Made by a program: the position numbers and the translations under genes. Below the pieces are notes generated by a model. That model had not been told where the DNA came from and ran no database searches. It worked only from the letters and a program-made list of their open reading frames with translations. This document shows positions 28,958 to 36,674 of a stretch of DNA of 45,813 bases, in pieces. The DNA is from Magnetospira sp. GTDB taxonomy: Bacteria; Pseudomonadota; Alphaproteobacteria; Rhodospirillales; Magnetospiraceae. Where the stretch lies: the NCBI GenBank assembly GCA_028282245.1, contig JANQIL010000133.1, positions 1 through 45,813 on the forward strand, read 5' to 3'. How positions within the stretch are numbered: the stretch's first letter is position 1; every line of letters starts with the position of its first letter.

Positions 28958-30388
28958 TCACTCCGCCGCCAGTTCCGACCGCAGAGCGGCGAGATTATGG
29001 GCCACTGTTCGGCTTCTTGGATGATCCGCTCCCAGGGATTCGTCGAGGATCGCCACGGCCCGTTCCAGCAAGGGTTCGGCCTCGGCCAGGCGCTTGGTGT
29101 CCCGGAAAAGCCGCGCGAGACTATTGAGGTCACGGGCGACGTTGCGATGGTCCGGCCCGAGGGCCGCCTCGTCGATTTCGAGCGCCCGCCGCATCAGGGG
29201 CTCGGCCTCGGCCAGGCGGTCGGTGTCATGGAGAATCTGCGCGAGGTTGTTGAGGTCGCGGGCCACGTTGGGATGGTCCGGCCCGAGGGCCGCCTCGTCG
29301 ATTTCGAGCGCCCGCCGCATCAGATACTCGGCCTCGGTCGGACGGCTGGTATCATGGAGAAGCCGCGCGAGGTTGTTGAGGTCGCGGGCCACGCTGGGAT
29401 GGTCCGGCCCGAGGGCCGCCTCGTCGATCTCGAGCGCCCGCCGCATCAGGGGCTCGGCCTCGGTCAGGCGGTTGGTGGCTTTGATAAGTTGCGCGAGGTT
29501 GTTGAGGCCGATCGCCACGTCCGGATGGTCCGGCCCATGAAGCTCTTCGCGCAACGCCAGGGCTTGCTCAAACAACGGTTCCGCCTCCGAGTTGCGCGCC
29601 AAATCCAATAAAAAAACTCCAGCAGTGTTGAGATACTCTGCCCGAAGGGCCTGTTCATTCTCGGGCAAGAGATCGGCGGCGGCGCGGTAATGCTCGGCGC
29701 CGGCGGCATGGTTCAGGCGGGTTGCGGCGATCTGTCCCCGTTCGGCTTCCGATTCCGCCGCCGAGAGCCTGCGGGCGTGGATCGCCTCGGCGAGCCGTTG
29801 CGCCATTTCCTTCCACGCCACGATGTTCGCGAGGTCGAGGTCGAGGTCGCGCGCCTGTTCCAGATTGGCGTCGGCGGCGGCGTAGTCGCCCCGCTCGATG
29901 GCGTCCTTCGCCGCCGTTTTCAGGACGATCACCTCCGGGTCGTCGGAGGACAGGGCGTTCAGGTGCGCCAGCAGGTCCTTATGGCGCCCGGCAACCTCAC
30001 GCAGTTTGGCGTCCAGGTCGAAATGATGAGGGACCTGCGCTTCCCCCATAATGCGGAAGAAGGTGGCAAGGGCCGCTTCGATGACCGCCAATTCCGCATT
30101 GAGTTCCTCGAAACGGTCCTGCGAAACGCCGTAGTTGTTGACGGTTTGGGACTTGTCGATGTTACGCCCGGCGGCGTCGCCGCCGCCGACGGCACCGATT
30201 CGTTTCTCGCAGCGAAGATTGCCCAGCAACAGGCCAAGCACGAAAAGCACCACCGACACCAAACCGCCGGACAGCATCACCTTCGGGTCCGTGATCGCGT
30301 CGATCCAGGCCTGTAGCACCGCTTTACATCCTCCCTCGGGCAGCATCACCCGCGGGCCCGTGATCGCGTCGATCCAGGCCTGTAGCAC
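28958..30388 (-). CDS. Membrane-anchored TPR (kinesin-light-chain-type repeat) protein
   Basis: 476 aa if started at GTG 30388, which has GGAGG at ideal spacing. A second GTG at 30319 lies in a 69-bp tandem copy of the same start region. A membrane segment (LVSVVLFVLGLLLG) comes near residue 50, then a helical middle, then TPR units. The last units are near-identical 42-residue repeats with the core EPLMRRALEIDEAALGPDH. Such repeats form protein-binding superhelices. No enzymatic domain is seen. It sits between housekeeping genes and looks like an insertion. The N-terminus resembles effector-associated TPR proteins, but no partner is nearby. Confidence 0.75.
   Translation of the reverse strand: MLQAWIDAITGPRVMLPEGGCKAVLQAWIDAITDPKVMLSGGLVSVVLFVLGLLLGNLRCEKRIGAVGGGDAAGRNIDKSQTVNNYGVSQDRFEELNAELAVIEAALATFFRIMGEAQVPHHFDLDAKLREVAGRHKDLLAHLNALSSDDPEVIVLKTAAKDAIERGDYAAADANLEQARDLDLDLANIVAWKEMAQRLAEAIHARRLSAAESEAERGQIAATRLNHAAGAEHYRAAADLLPENEQALRAEYLNTAGVFLLDLARNSEAEPLFEQALALREELHGPDHPDVAIGLNNLAQLIKATNRLTEAEPLMRRALEIDEAALGPDHPSVARDLNNLARLLHDTSRPTEAEYLMRRALEIDEAALGPDHPNVARDLNNLAQILHDTDRLAEAEPLMRRALEIDEAALGPDHRNVARDLNSLARLFRDTKRLAEAEPLLERAVAILDESLGADHPRSRTVAHNLAALRSELAAE
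29066..29569. repeat. Four tandem 126-bp repeats encoding TPR units
   Basis: Units with equivalent points at 29065, 29191, 29317 and 29443 are spaced exactly 126 bp (42 codons). Most units are nearly identical at DNA level across ALGPDH..VARDLNNLA, which suggests recent expansion by unequal crossing-over or slippage inside the TPR gene. Confidence 0.85.
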
Positions 30389-30409
30389 CGCTTTCCCTCC
30401 TCCCTTCGC
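30272..30409. repeat. 69-bp tandem duplication covering the TPR gene start
   Basis: The segment beginning at 30272 recurs at 30341 (period 69 bp, 23 codons) with few differences. Both copies contain a GGGAGG-type ribosome-binding stretch and the GTG start candidate followed by LQAWIDAIT, so the protein would have either one or two copies of this helix depending on the start used. Confidence 0.8.
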
Positions 30410-30497
30410 GGAAAGACTCCCTTTCTCCTCGACCGACAATCTACGGGAAACACCTTGCGACGGAAACGGGCAATCCGGGTGGGTGCCGACGGCCAGG

Positions 30498-31223
30498 TTA
30501 CCCCAGATCCAACGCCGCTCCGTCGCGCAGCACCGCCTCCGCCGCCGGGGTGAAGGCGCCGTTGTCGTCATGCAGCACGAGGCCGGGCAGCAGGCGCGGG
30601 GGCGTGCGGCGCCCCTTGCGGCCCCGCGCCAAAATCCGTTTCGCCGGCATGCCCGCCTTCGGCCACAGGGGGAATACCGCGATGTCGCCGAACCGCCCCG
30701 ACATCGCGGTCAGGACATCGACCAGCCGGTCGGCGCGGTGAATGAGCGTCAGCGTGCCCTTCGGCATCAGGAAACGATGCGCCGCCGCCATCCAGGCCGG
30801 CAGGTCCGTCGCCCCGGCCACGTGGGCGCGCGCCTTGCCGGGATCGGGGGGCGGGGTGCCGCGTCCCTCGGCACCGTGGGGCGGATTCATCATCACATGA
30901 TGAAAACGTGTCTCGGCGATCTCCGGCGGCGGGGCGCGCAGGTCGCCGGCAACGACCGTCATCGCGCGGTCTCCGGCGCGGCCGAGGCGGGCGAGGGCGG
31001 CCATGTCGCGCTGCACCTCCAGGCCGCTCACCGCGCAGTCCGGCCGCCGGGCCAGCAGGCAGAGCCCCGCCGCGCCGCCGCCACAGCCGAGGTCGAGCAC
31101 CGCCTCGCCGGGCCGCGCCGGCACCCCGGCGGCCAGCAGCACCGGATCGATGGCCGCCCGGTAGCCGCCCTCCGGCTGCGCGATTTCCACCCGGCCGCCG
31201 AGCAGTCGGTCGCGGGTGATCAC
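30498..31223 (-). CDS. SAM-dependent methyltransferase, TrmN6-like
   Basis: 241 aa from GTG 31223, which overlaps the upstream gene's stop (GTGA). The SAM motif is VLDLGCGGGAAGLCL (near residue 35), and MMNPPH (near 110) is the N6-adenine-type NPP[H/Y] catalytic motif. The N-terminus DRLLGGRVEIAQPEGGYRAA is typical of TrmN6 (tRNA1-Val adenine-37 N6-methyltransferase) relatives. It works in the cytoplasm on tRNA or related nucleic acid. It is coupled to the DUF2007 gene, a usual arrangement in alphaproteobacteria. Confidence 0.85.
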   Translation of the reverse strand: MITRDRLLGGRVEIAQPEGGYRAAIDPVLLAAGVPARPGEAVLDLGCGGGAAGLCLLARRPDCAVSGLEVQRDMAALARLGRAGDRAMTVVAGDLRAPPPEIAETRFHHVMMNPPHGAEGRGTPPPDPGKARAHVAGATDLPAWMAAAHRFLMPKGTLTLIHRADRLVDVLTAMSGRFGDIAVFPLWPKAGMPAKRILARGRKGRRTPPRLLPGLVLHDDNGAFTPAAEAVLRDGAALDLG

Positions 31224-31438
31224 TCCGACGGTCTTTCGTCCAGGATGCGGCGGGCGCGGGGCAGGTCGTCGGCCGCCACCATCACCCGCCGGCGCACCGC
31301 CATCAACGCGCCCTCGAACAGGCTGCCCACGTGGGCGTCGAACACCCAGGCCTCGATTCCGGCGTCGTCGAGGCGCGCCATCAGCCACGACAGGAACACC
31401 GGATCGTCGGTTTTGATCAATTCCTCCATGAGCCGCAT
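31220..31438 (-). CDS. DUF2007-family small protein
   Basis: 72 aa from ATG 31438 (GGGGGCT upstream). The start could also be at 31429. EELIKTDDPVFLSWLMARL, AGIEAWVFDAH and VMVAADDLPRARRIL match the DUF2007 pattern, a small alpha/beta domain often called a putative prokaryotic signal-transducing protein. Its molecular role is unknown. It is translationally coupled to the methyltransferase. Confidence 0.8.
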   Translation of the reverse strand: MRLMEELIKTDDPVFLSWLMARLDDAGIEAWVFDAHVGSLFEGALMAVRRRVMVAADDLPRARRILDERPSE

Positions 31439-31520
31439 GGTAGCCCCCATGGACCGGGGTTGCCAGCCGCCGGGCCGCCACCACGTCACGATAACAACGA
31501 AACCGGGGAGGGATCATGGA

Positions 31521-32033
31521 TCACGAGTCGGTCCTCGGACGGGATCGGTCCGCGCGCCCGCCGCCGAAACGCGGCTTGAAAACGCCGAAAACCGATGCCA
31601 GGAGCAGCGGCAGCACGTTGCTCAAGCCGGCGATCAGTTCAACCGATTCCCTGGCCTTGAACTCGGCCGTCAAGGCACCATAACGCAGCGATTCCTCGGC
31701 AAGCGCCCGCATTTCCGGCATCATCGGCGCGAGCACGAAAAAGGCGTTGAGTCCCAAAAAGATCGCCAGCCCGATTTTGATCCTCAGCCACAACGGCCGG
31801 GGCGTGATTCGCGCGAACATCACCAGACCGGAAATCGTCTTAATGGTGATTCCCGGAAGAATCAGAATGTAGGCGCTCAATTCCTTGTATACATAGGCAT
31901 TGTAGACGGCCTGAACATCGTCGTTGAGCACATTGGAAATGACGATGTGAGACAAAATGCATCCCACATACATGATCGTTCCGACAACGTGCAAAAACTT
32001 CATTGATTTCATAAGCATTTTTCTGATTTCCAT
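31521..32033 (-). CDS. DUF2269-like integral membrane protein
   Basis: 170 aa with four predicted membrane segments: around residues 13-33 (FLHVVGTIMYVGCILSH), 52-73, 82-105 and 134-152. FLHVVG at the N-terminus and the following KTISGLVM.. pattern resemble DUF2269 or copper-resistance-D-like membrane proteins, with histidines in the first helix as possible metal or haem ligands. It is divergently transcribed from a MarR-type regulator, which suggests that regulator controls it. Confidence 0.65.
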   Translation of the reverse strand: MEIRKMLMKSMKFLHVVGTIMYVGCILSHIVISNVLNDDVQAVYNAYVYKELSAYILILPGITIKTISGLVMFARITPRPLWLRIKIGLAIFLGLNAFFVLAPMMPEMRALAEESLRYGALTAEFKARESVELIAGLSNVLPLLLASVFGVFKPRFGGGRADRSRPRTDS

Positions 32034-32165
32034 TACTTGGGCAATCGGGTTCCGCGAAAGGCGCCGGAACGATTATCCGGACCAGGAAAACCGCAAGCGA
32101 ACACGCGGGGCGGCCATGCCTCCGGGCAGCTTTCCCGATGAACGCCGGTTTCGCCCAAAGTTATC

Positions 32166-32200
32166 TGCAATCGCTATTATTGCAAGTGCAATATTTGCAG
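32166..32200. promoter_or_regulatory. Candidate MarR operator: TGCAAT half-site cluster
   Basis: TATTGCA (32178-32184) and TGCAATA (32187-32193) form a perfect inverted repeat with a 2-bp centre. Further TGCA cores lie at 32166 and 32196. The cluster sits in an AT-rich pocket between the divergent membrane-protein and MarR genes, 30 bp before the MarR start, as expected for an autoregulated intergenic operator. Confidence 0.55.
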
Positions 32201-32229
32201 ACTGGTCGGGGATCGGCCATGATCGCGGC

Positions 32230-32688
32230 ATGGAACGCGGCGCGGCGATCGATTCCCAGGCCCGGACCGTCCGGCAAACCAGTGCCGGCTGGATGTTGAA
32301 ACGACTCTCCGCCAGCCTTGACGCCGAAATGAGCGAAAGGCTCAAGGACCATGGTCTCAGCATCAATCAATTCGCCGTGATCATGACATTGCTGGAGGAA
32401 GAGGGGCTTACCCAGACGGAGATCGGCAACAAGATCGAAATGCCCGGGTATTCCACGACACGGACCATTGATGCGCTTGAGGAAAAACTGCTTCTGGAGC
32501 GCCGGCCGGACACGCGATCGAGACGGAGCCGCCGCATATACCTGACCGATCGCGGCCGCGCCCTGGCTCCGGAGTTGTTCGGGATCGTCCGGCGCGTGAA
32601 CACGCGGCTGCTGCGTCCTCTCGGCGAACGGGAACGGGAGATGCTGATCGCCCTTCTGGAAAAACTGTTACGCTCAAGGCTCACCTGA
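32230..32688 (+). CDS. MarR-family transcriptional regulator
   Basis: 152 aa from ATG 32230. An in-frame ATG lies further upstream, but it would put the operator-like repeats inside the gene. The winged helix is clear: SINQFAVIMTLLEEEGLTQ, then the recognition region TEIGNKIEMPGYSTTRTIDAL, then the wing RRPDTRSRRSRRIYLTDRG. MarR dimers repress nearby divergent genes and release DNA on binding small ligands or on oxidation. The DUF2269-like gene 196 bp away is the probable target. Confidence 0.88.
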   Translation: MERGAAIDSQARTVRQTSAGWMLKRLSASLDAEMSERLKDHGLSINQFAVIMTLLEEEGLTQTEIGNKIEMPGYSTTRTIDALEEKLLLERRPDTRSRRSRRIYLTDRGRALAPELFGIVRRVNTRLLRPLGEREREMLIALLEKLLRSRLT

Positions 32689-32930
32689 CGAACGTGGCGG
32701 CGGAACCGCATGGCCCGAAAGCAACGCCGCGCGAGGCTTCGACCGGATGAAAAGGCCTCCGCCGGTTGGCCCCCGCGAGGAGCCGCCCGCCGCGCCGCCG
32801 CCGGGCGAGGGGCCTTGCCGGCGGGGGCCGAGAGCGTCTTGACCTGTGGGATGGCACTCCATATGCTCCGCGTCCGAGGGCGGCGCGGCGTCGCCTTCTT
32901 CGTTTATCCGCAAGTCGGAGGCCACGATCG

Positions 32931-33947
32931 GTGGGAGTCGTCGTCAATCTGGAAGATGAACGCGAACGCAAGCAGCCGCTCGAAGTCATGACCGCCCTGG
33001 CGGCCGACGACATGAAGGCGGTCAACCGGCTGATCATCGAGCGCATGGACAGCCCGGTGGCCCTGATCCCGCAGGTCGCCGGCCATATCGTGGCATCGGG
33101 CGGCAAGCGCCTGCGCCCGATGCTGACCCTGGTCTCGTCGCGCATGTGCGGCTATCAGGGCATGCGTCACGTCGGCCTCGCGACCAGCGTCGAGTTCATT
33201 CACACGGCAACCCTGCTACACGACGACGTGGTCGACGAGAGCGACCTGCGGCGCGGCGAATCCTCGGCCAACGCGGTCTGGGGCAACAAGGCCAGCGTGC
33301 TGGTCGGCGACTTCCTGTTCAGCCGCGCGTTTCAGCTCCTGGTCGAGGACGGCTCGAATCCGATCCTGGCCATTCTGTCGTCGGCGTCCTCGACCATCGC
33401 CGAGGGCGAGGTGCAGCAACTCATCACCGCCAACGACACCGCGACCAGCGAAACCGCCTACCTCGACGTCATCAAGGGCAAGACGGCGGCCCTGTTCGCC
33501 GCCGCCTGCCGAATCGGCGCCGTGGTCGCCGACCGCCCGAACGCCGAGGAGGAGGCGCTCAACGTCTACGGTCTCAATCTGGGCATCAGTTTCCAGTTGA
33601 TCGACGACATGCTCGACTATTCGGCCCGCCAGGCCGAACTGGGCAAGGCGATCGGCGACGATTTCCGCGAGGGCAAGATCACCCTGCCGGTGATCCTGGC
33701 CTTCCGGCGCGGCACCGAGGAGGAGCGGAAGTTCTGGCGCCGCACCCTGGAGGATCTGGATCAGCGGGACGGCGACCTGGAGCGGGCCATCGGCCTGATG
33801 GAGAAGCACGGCGCCCTTGAGGACACCGTGGAGCGGGCCCGCCATTACGGCGCCATCGCCCGCGACGCGCTGGGAATCTTCCCCCGGAACGCCGAGCGCG
33901 GGGCGCTCTTGGGAATCGTCGATTTCTGCATCGAACGAGCCCATTAG
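32931..33947 (+). CDS. ispB: All-trans polyprenyl diphosphate synthase (octaprenyl/decaprenyl type)
   Basis: 338 aa from GTG 32931, with GGAGG 10 nt upstream. GGKRLRPML, LLHDDVVDESDLRRG (first Asp-rich motif) and FQLIDDMLDYS (second Asp-rich motif) define a trans-prenyltransferase. Small residues before the first motif and the length fit long-chain synthases that make the ubiquinone side chain. It condenses IPP onto farnesyl diphosphate. Chain length (C40 or C50) is not decided here. The 242 bp upstream show no gene. Confidence 0.93.
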   Translation: MGVVVNLEDERERKQPLEVMTALAADDMKAVNRLIIERMDSPVALIPQVAGHIVASGGKRLRPMLTLVSSRMCGYQGMRHVGLATSVEFIHTATLLHDDVVDESDLRRGESSANAVWGNKASVLVGDFLFSRAFQLLVEDGSNPILAILSSASSTIAEGEVQQLITANDTATSETAYLDVIKGKTAALFAAACRIGAVVADRPNAEEEALNVYGLNLGISFQLIDDMLDYSARQAELGKAIGDDFREGKITLPVILAFRRGTEEERKFWRRTLEDLDQRDGDLERAIGLMEKHGALEDTVERARHYGAIARDALGIFPRNAERGALLGIVDFCIERAH

Positions 33948-33987
33948 ACGGCTTTTCCGGCACGGGTTCCGGCCCGCGAGGAAGCCC

Positions 33988-34016
33988 TTGCGGGGGGCAT
34001 CGGATGACGCTATAAC
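33988..34016 (+). promoter_or_regulatory. Promoter of tRNA-Pro
   Basis: TTGCGG (33988-33993) and TATAAC (34011-34016) are separated by exactly 17 bp. The implied start near 34023 is 10 bp before the mature tRNA 5' end. Confidence 0.6.
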
Positions 34017-34032
34017 CGCCCCTCGCCACGTT

Positions 34033-34109
34033 CGGAGTGTAGCTCAGCCTGGTAGAGCACCGTCTTCGGGAGGCGGGGGCCGGTGGTTCGAATCCACTCA
34101 CTCCGACCA
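34033..34109 (+). tRNA. tRNA-Pro (anticodon CGG)
   Basis: A full cloverleaf of 77 nt with encoded CCA. Acceptor CGGAGTG pairs with CACTCCG, the D-arm stem is GCTC/GAGC, the anticodon stem CCGTC/GGCGG closes loop TTCGGGA with anticodon CGG at 34067-34069, and the T-arm has GGTTCGAATCC. Discriminator A at 34106. It reads CCG proline codons. Confidence 0.97.
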
Positions 34110-34116
34110 AATGGTG

Positions 34117-34154
34117 AAAAGCCCGGATTTCCTCGGATGTCCGGGCTTTTCGTT
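34117..34154 (+). terminator. Intrinsic terminator of tRNA-Pro
   Basis: AAAAGCCCGGA (34117-34127) and TCCGGGCTTTT (34140-34150) form an 11-bp perfect stem ending in a T-run, 8 nt past the tRNA end. Confidence 0.85.
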
Positions 34155-34211
34155 TGCCCGGATTCGGGCGCCTTGCCGATCCTGGCGCGGGCGGCGCCGA
34201 AACGGCGTCCG

Positions 34212-34808
34212 TCAGAACGGAATCACCAGTTTCGGCGCGGGGCGGCGGAACCCGTCGATGTTCCAGACATAGACTGTCATGCCGTCGCGCTCGACCAGCC
34301 GGTCGGCATTGTGGTCGATCGCCCGGGCATCGGTGCGGACCCGCAGCTCGCCCTGCATGGTCAATCCCATTTCGCGCAGCCGTTCGGCGTTGTCCGGCGA
34401 AACATACGTGCCGCGAACCGTGATGTTTTTTTTCCGCTTCGAATAGGCGAGGCTCAGCATGGTCTCGTTGCGGCGCAGGAATGTCACCATTCTGTCTACT
34501 AGTAGATCGCCCCGGCGTTTATAACGAATCCGGAAAATGCCCTTGCCGTGGTGGGCGTGCTCGACCACGTTGCCGTCGCGGGCCAGATCGGCCAGCACCT
34601 GGTCGACTTTCTCGCGCTGGGCAAACACGTCCAGGGAGCCGTCGCGGATTCCGGCGTGGATCGGCAGCCGGGCAAAAAACCCGTCGACCTCCATCTCGTA
34701 GTAGCCGCGCCGGGTGATCTCGATCTCGGCGTCGAACTTGACCGGCAAATAGCAGCCGGAAAGCAGAACGGCGGCCACCAGCAGGACGCCGAACCGGGCC
34801 CGCGCCAT
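34212..34808 (-). CDS. Predicted lipoprotein, function unknown
   Basis: 198 aa, starting at the ATG that overlaps the mazG stop (TGATG). Residues 1-18 form a lipoprotein signal ending in LLSGC, so Cys18 or so should be lipidated and the protein anchored in the cell envelope. The rest is mixed alpha/beta with KFDAEIEITRRGYYEMEVDG near the mature start and MTVYVWNIDGFRRPAPKL near the end. No enzyme motif is recognised. Co-transcribed with mazG. Confidence 0.8.
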   Translation of the reverse strand: MARARFGVLLVAAVLLSGCYLPVKFDAEIEITRRGYYEMEVDGFFARLPIHAGIRDGSLDVFAQREKVDQVLADLARDGNVVEHAHHGKGIFRIRYKRRGDLLVDRMVTFLRRNETMLSLAYSKRKKNITVRGTYVSPDNAERLREMGLTMQGELRVRTDARAIDHNADRLVERDGMTVYVWNIDGFRRPAPKLVIPF

Positions 34809-35605
34809 CACGCGACCTTGTGCTTGACCTCGCGCCATAGGGCATCCATTTCCTCGAGGCTGCTGTCCTCGGGCCGCCGGCCATCGGCGCGCAGGCGATC
34901 CTCGATGGCCCGGAACCGTGTCTCGAACTTGGTGTTGCCGTGGCGGAGCGCGCTTTCCGGGTCGATGTCCAGGCGGCGCGCCAGATTGACCAGCGCGAAC
35001 AGAATATCGCCCAGTTCGTCGGTCATTCGGGCCCGGTCGCCGCCGTTCAGTTCATCGCGAAACTCATCGATCTCCTCGACGATCTTGTTCAGCACGTCGC
35101 GTTCGTCGTCCCAGTCGAAACCGACCCGCGCGGCGCGGCGTTGCAGCTTGAGGGCGCGGGTGAGGGCGGGCAGCCCGGGCGTCACCCCGTCCAGGGCGCG
35201 CGGTACCCGCCCATCGCGCGCGGCGTCGCGTCGGCGCTCCTCGGCTTTCTGGTCCTCCCAGGCCCGGGTCTGCGCGTCGGCCGTGGCGATGGTCGCGCTC
35301 GCGAACACATGCGGGTGGCGCCGAAGCATTTTTTCGCAGATCGCGCCAACGACGTCCTCGTAGGTGAAATGGCCGTGTTCCTCGGCCATCCGGGCATGGA
35401 ACACGACCTGAAGCATCAGATCGCCCAGTTCGTTTTTCAGGTGGGGCATGTCGCCGCGCTCGATGGCGTCGGCAACCTCGTAGGCTTCCTCGATGGTGTG
35501 CGGGGCGATGGTGGCGAAGGTCTGTTCGAGATCCCACGGACAGCCGCCATCCGGATCGCGCAGGCGGGCCATGATGTCCAGCAATCGGTCGGTCTGTCGG
35601 CTCAT
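34808..35605 (-). CDS. mazG: Nucleoside triphosphate pyrophosphohydrolase MazG
   Basis: 265 aa, typical two-domain MazG. The first domain begins LRDPDGGCPWDLEQTFATIAPHTIEEAYEV with EExxE and LKNELGDLMLQVVFHARMAEE supplying the metal-binding acidic residues. The second has DELGDILFALVNLARRL. It hydrolyses NTPs or dNTPs to NMP and PPi, sanitising pools and influencing (p)ppGpp. It is the last host gene before the dif-like site, transcribed away from it. Confidence 0.95.
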   Translation of the reverse strand: MSRQTDRLLDIMARLRDPDGGCPWDLEQTFATIAPHTIEEAYEVADAIERGDMPHLKNELGDLMLQVVFHARMAEEHGHFTYEDVVGAICEKMLRRHPHVFASATIATADAQTRAWEDQKAEERRRDAARDGRVPRALDGVTPGLPALTRALKLQRRAARVGFDWDDERDVLNKIVEEIDEFRDELNGGDRARMTDELGDILFALVNLARRLDIDPESALRHGNTKFETRFRAIEDRLRADGRRPEDSSLEEMDALWREVKHKVA

Positions 35606-35721
35606 GGAATCACGGGTCCGGGTTGGCGTGTCGCGGCGGCCAGGGGCAAGATCGAGCCATCATCGCCGGGCGCGGGACGGCGTGCAAGGGCATGATGCGC
35701 CGCCTCTCCGGAAACCTCAGA

Positions 35722-35749
35722 TTGTCGCATAATGTATATTATGGAAAAT
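35722..35749 (+). other. dif-like XerC/XerD recombination site (probable attachment site)
   Basis: XerC-side arm TTGTCGCATAA (35722-35732), 6-bp centre TGTATA (35733-35738), XerD-side arm TTATGGAAAAT (35739-35749). Compared with the E. coli dif site, 22 of 28 positions agree, including an unbroken 18-bp core. The prophage genes begin 69 bp to the right. I read this as the chromosome dif and the left junction of a Xer-integrated element. The GGAAAAT of the arm pairs with ATTTTCC at 35762-35768. Confidence 0.8.
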
Positions 35750-35817
35750 ATACGATGCATAATTTTCCGGGCTAAGCTCTTGATTTTGCAGCCGAAGATA
35801 ATTCACATTTAGTCACC

Positions 35818-36267
35818 ATGACGCTGCATGCCCCGGACATCTCCACGCTCCCCCTCGACGCGCTTCGCGCCCTGGCCGCTCTCTACCAAGCCCATCTTGA
35901 CCAAGTACGGGCCGCCATCGCGACCGCCGAGTCCCGCGCCACGGAAAATATGGCCCGACGACGGCGCCGTAGCGGCATTGCACAAATCCGAGCGTGGTAT
36001 GTCGACCAGCTCACGCGCGGGCGCGACCGGCACACCATCGCCCGAGAAGCCGCCCACCTCTTTGGTCATACCGCCGACCAAGCCCACGACATCATGGACT
36101 GGACCGCCCGGCAGGCCCGAAGCAAATCCAAGCGCATCCGAAATCGGAATATCCGCCGACAGGCTGCCGCCGGAGCCACCAATGCGGACTTGGCGCGGCA
36201 GTACCGGCTACATCCGTCGACGATCCAAAGGATCGTGAATGAAAAACTAGCTTGCCCGGAGGATTAA
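35818..36267 (+). CDS. Phage-side helix-turn-helix protein, candidate regulator
   Basis: 149 aa, Arg-rich and helical, the only plus-strand gene of the element. The C-terminal TNADLARQYRLHPSTIQR (about residues 121-138) has the form of a homeodomain/resolvase-like helix-turn-helix, and the middle part HTIAREAAHLFGHTADQAHD is a second possible one. I infer DNA binding, perhaps controlling excision or the opposing operon. It is not a tyrosine recombinase: no R..HxxR..Y set is present. It starts 69 bp from the dif-like site and ends 8 bp from the convergent holin gene. Confidence 0.65.
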   Translation: MTLHAPDISTLPLDALRALAALYQAHLDQVRAAIATAESRATENMARRRRRSGIAQIRAWYVDQLTRGRDRHTIAREAAHLFGHTADQAHDIMDWTARQARSKSKRIRNRNIRRQAAAGATNADLARQYRLHPSTIQRIVNEKLACPED

Positions 36268-36275
36268 GCGCTCAA

Positions 36276-36674
36276 TCACTCCCGTTTCCAGACCCTGACG
36301 CCTTTTTCGACCGAGCGGCCGACCACGTAGCCACCGATGCCAAGCTTGAGCAGGTCCCACATGTCGGGCGGGATGTCGAGCATCACGCTCGGCCGGCCGA
36401 ACAGCGACAGCCAGGGCACGACCACGTAGTTGTTGGCGATGATGAGGCCGAACAGGCACATGAGCATGGGCCGCCAGTTGCGTTGCAACCAGCTTTCGCC
36501 CTTGGCCTCGGCGACGATGATGGCGGCCGCCTGCTCGATTTCCTTCATCTGGCCGGCGAGCACCATTTCCTGGAGCCGACTCTTGATGGCCGCCGCCTGG
36601 TCCTTGTCCTCAACCGCCTTGTCGACCACCCCGAAGATGCCGGCCAGCAGCGGCCCGATGATGGCGCCCAGCAT
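36276..36674 (-). CDS. Holin of 3TM family
   Basis: 132 aa. N-terminal LGAIIGPLLAGIFGVVDKAV, then a helical segment (AAAIKSRLQEMVLAGQMKEI), then GESWLQRNWRPMLMCLFGLIIANNY and LLKLGIGGYVVGRSVEKG form three hydrophobic segments. The SWLQRNWRPMLM pattern is typical of the 3TM holin family known from phages and gene transfer agents. It would open the inner membrane at lysis. It is the last gene of the late operon, overlapping the previous stop (TGATG). Confidence 0.85.
   Translation of the reverse strand: MLGAIIGPLLAGIFGVVDKAVEDKDQAAAIKSRLQEMVLAGQMKEIEQAAAIIVAEAKGESWLQRNWRPMLMCLFGLIIANNYVVVPWLSLFGRPSVMLDIPPDMWDLLKLGIGGYVVGRSVEKGVRVWKRE

Noticed and set aside
29066..29569. CRISPR-like array
   Set aside because: Regular 126-bp units are in frame and encode TPR repeats; there are no unique spacers of constant length.
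34033..34109. tRNA-Pro as the prophage attachment site
   Set aside because: Two host genes (lipoprotein, mazG) lie between it and the phage genes, and its own terminator is intact. The dif-like site directly at the junction is a better candidate.
35818..36267. Integrase identity for the plus-strand phage gene
   Set aside because: Length of 149 aa and absence of tyrosine- or serine-recombinase catalytic residues do not support it.
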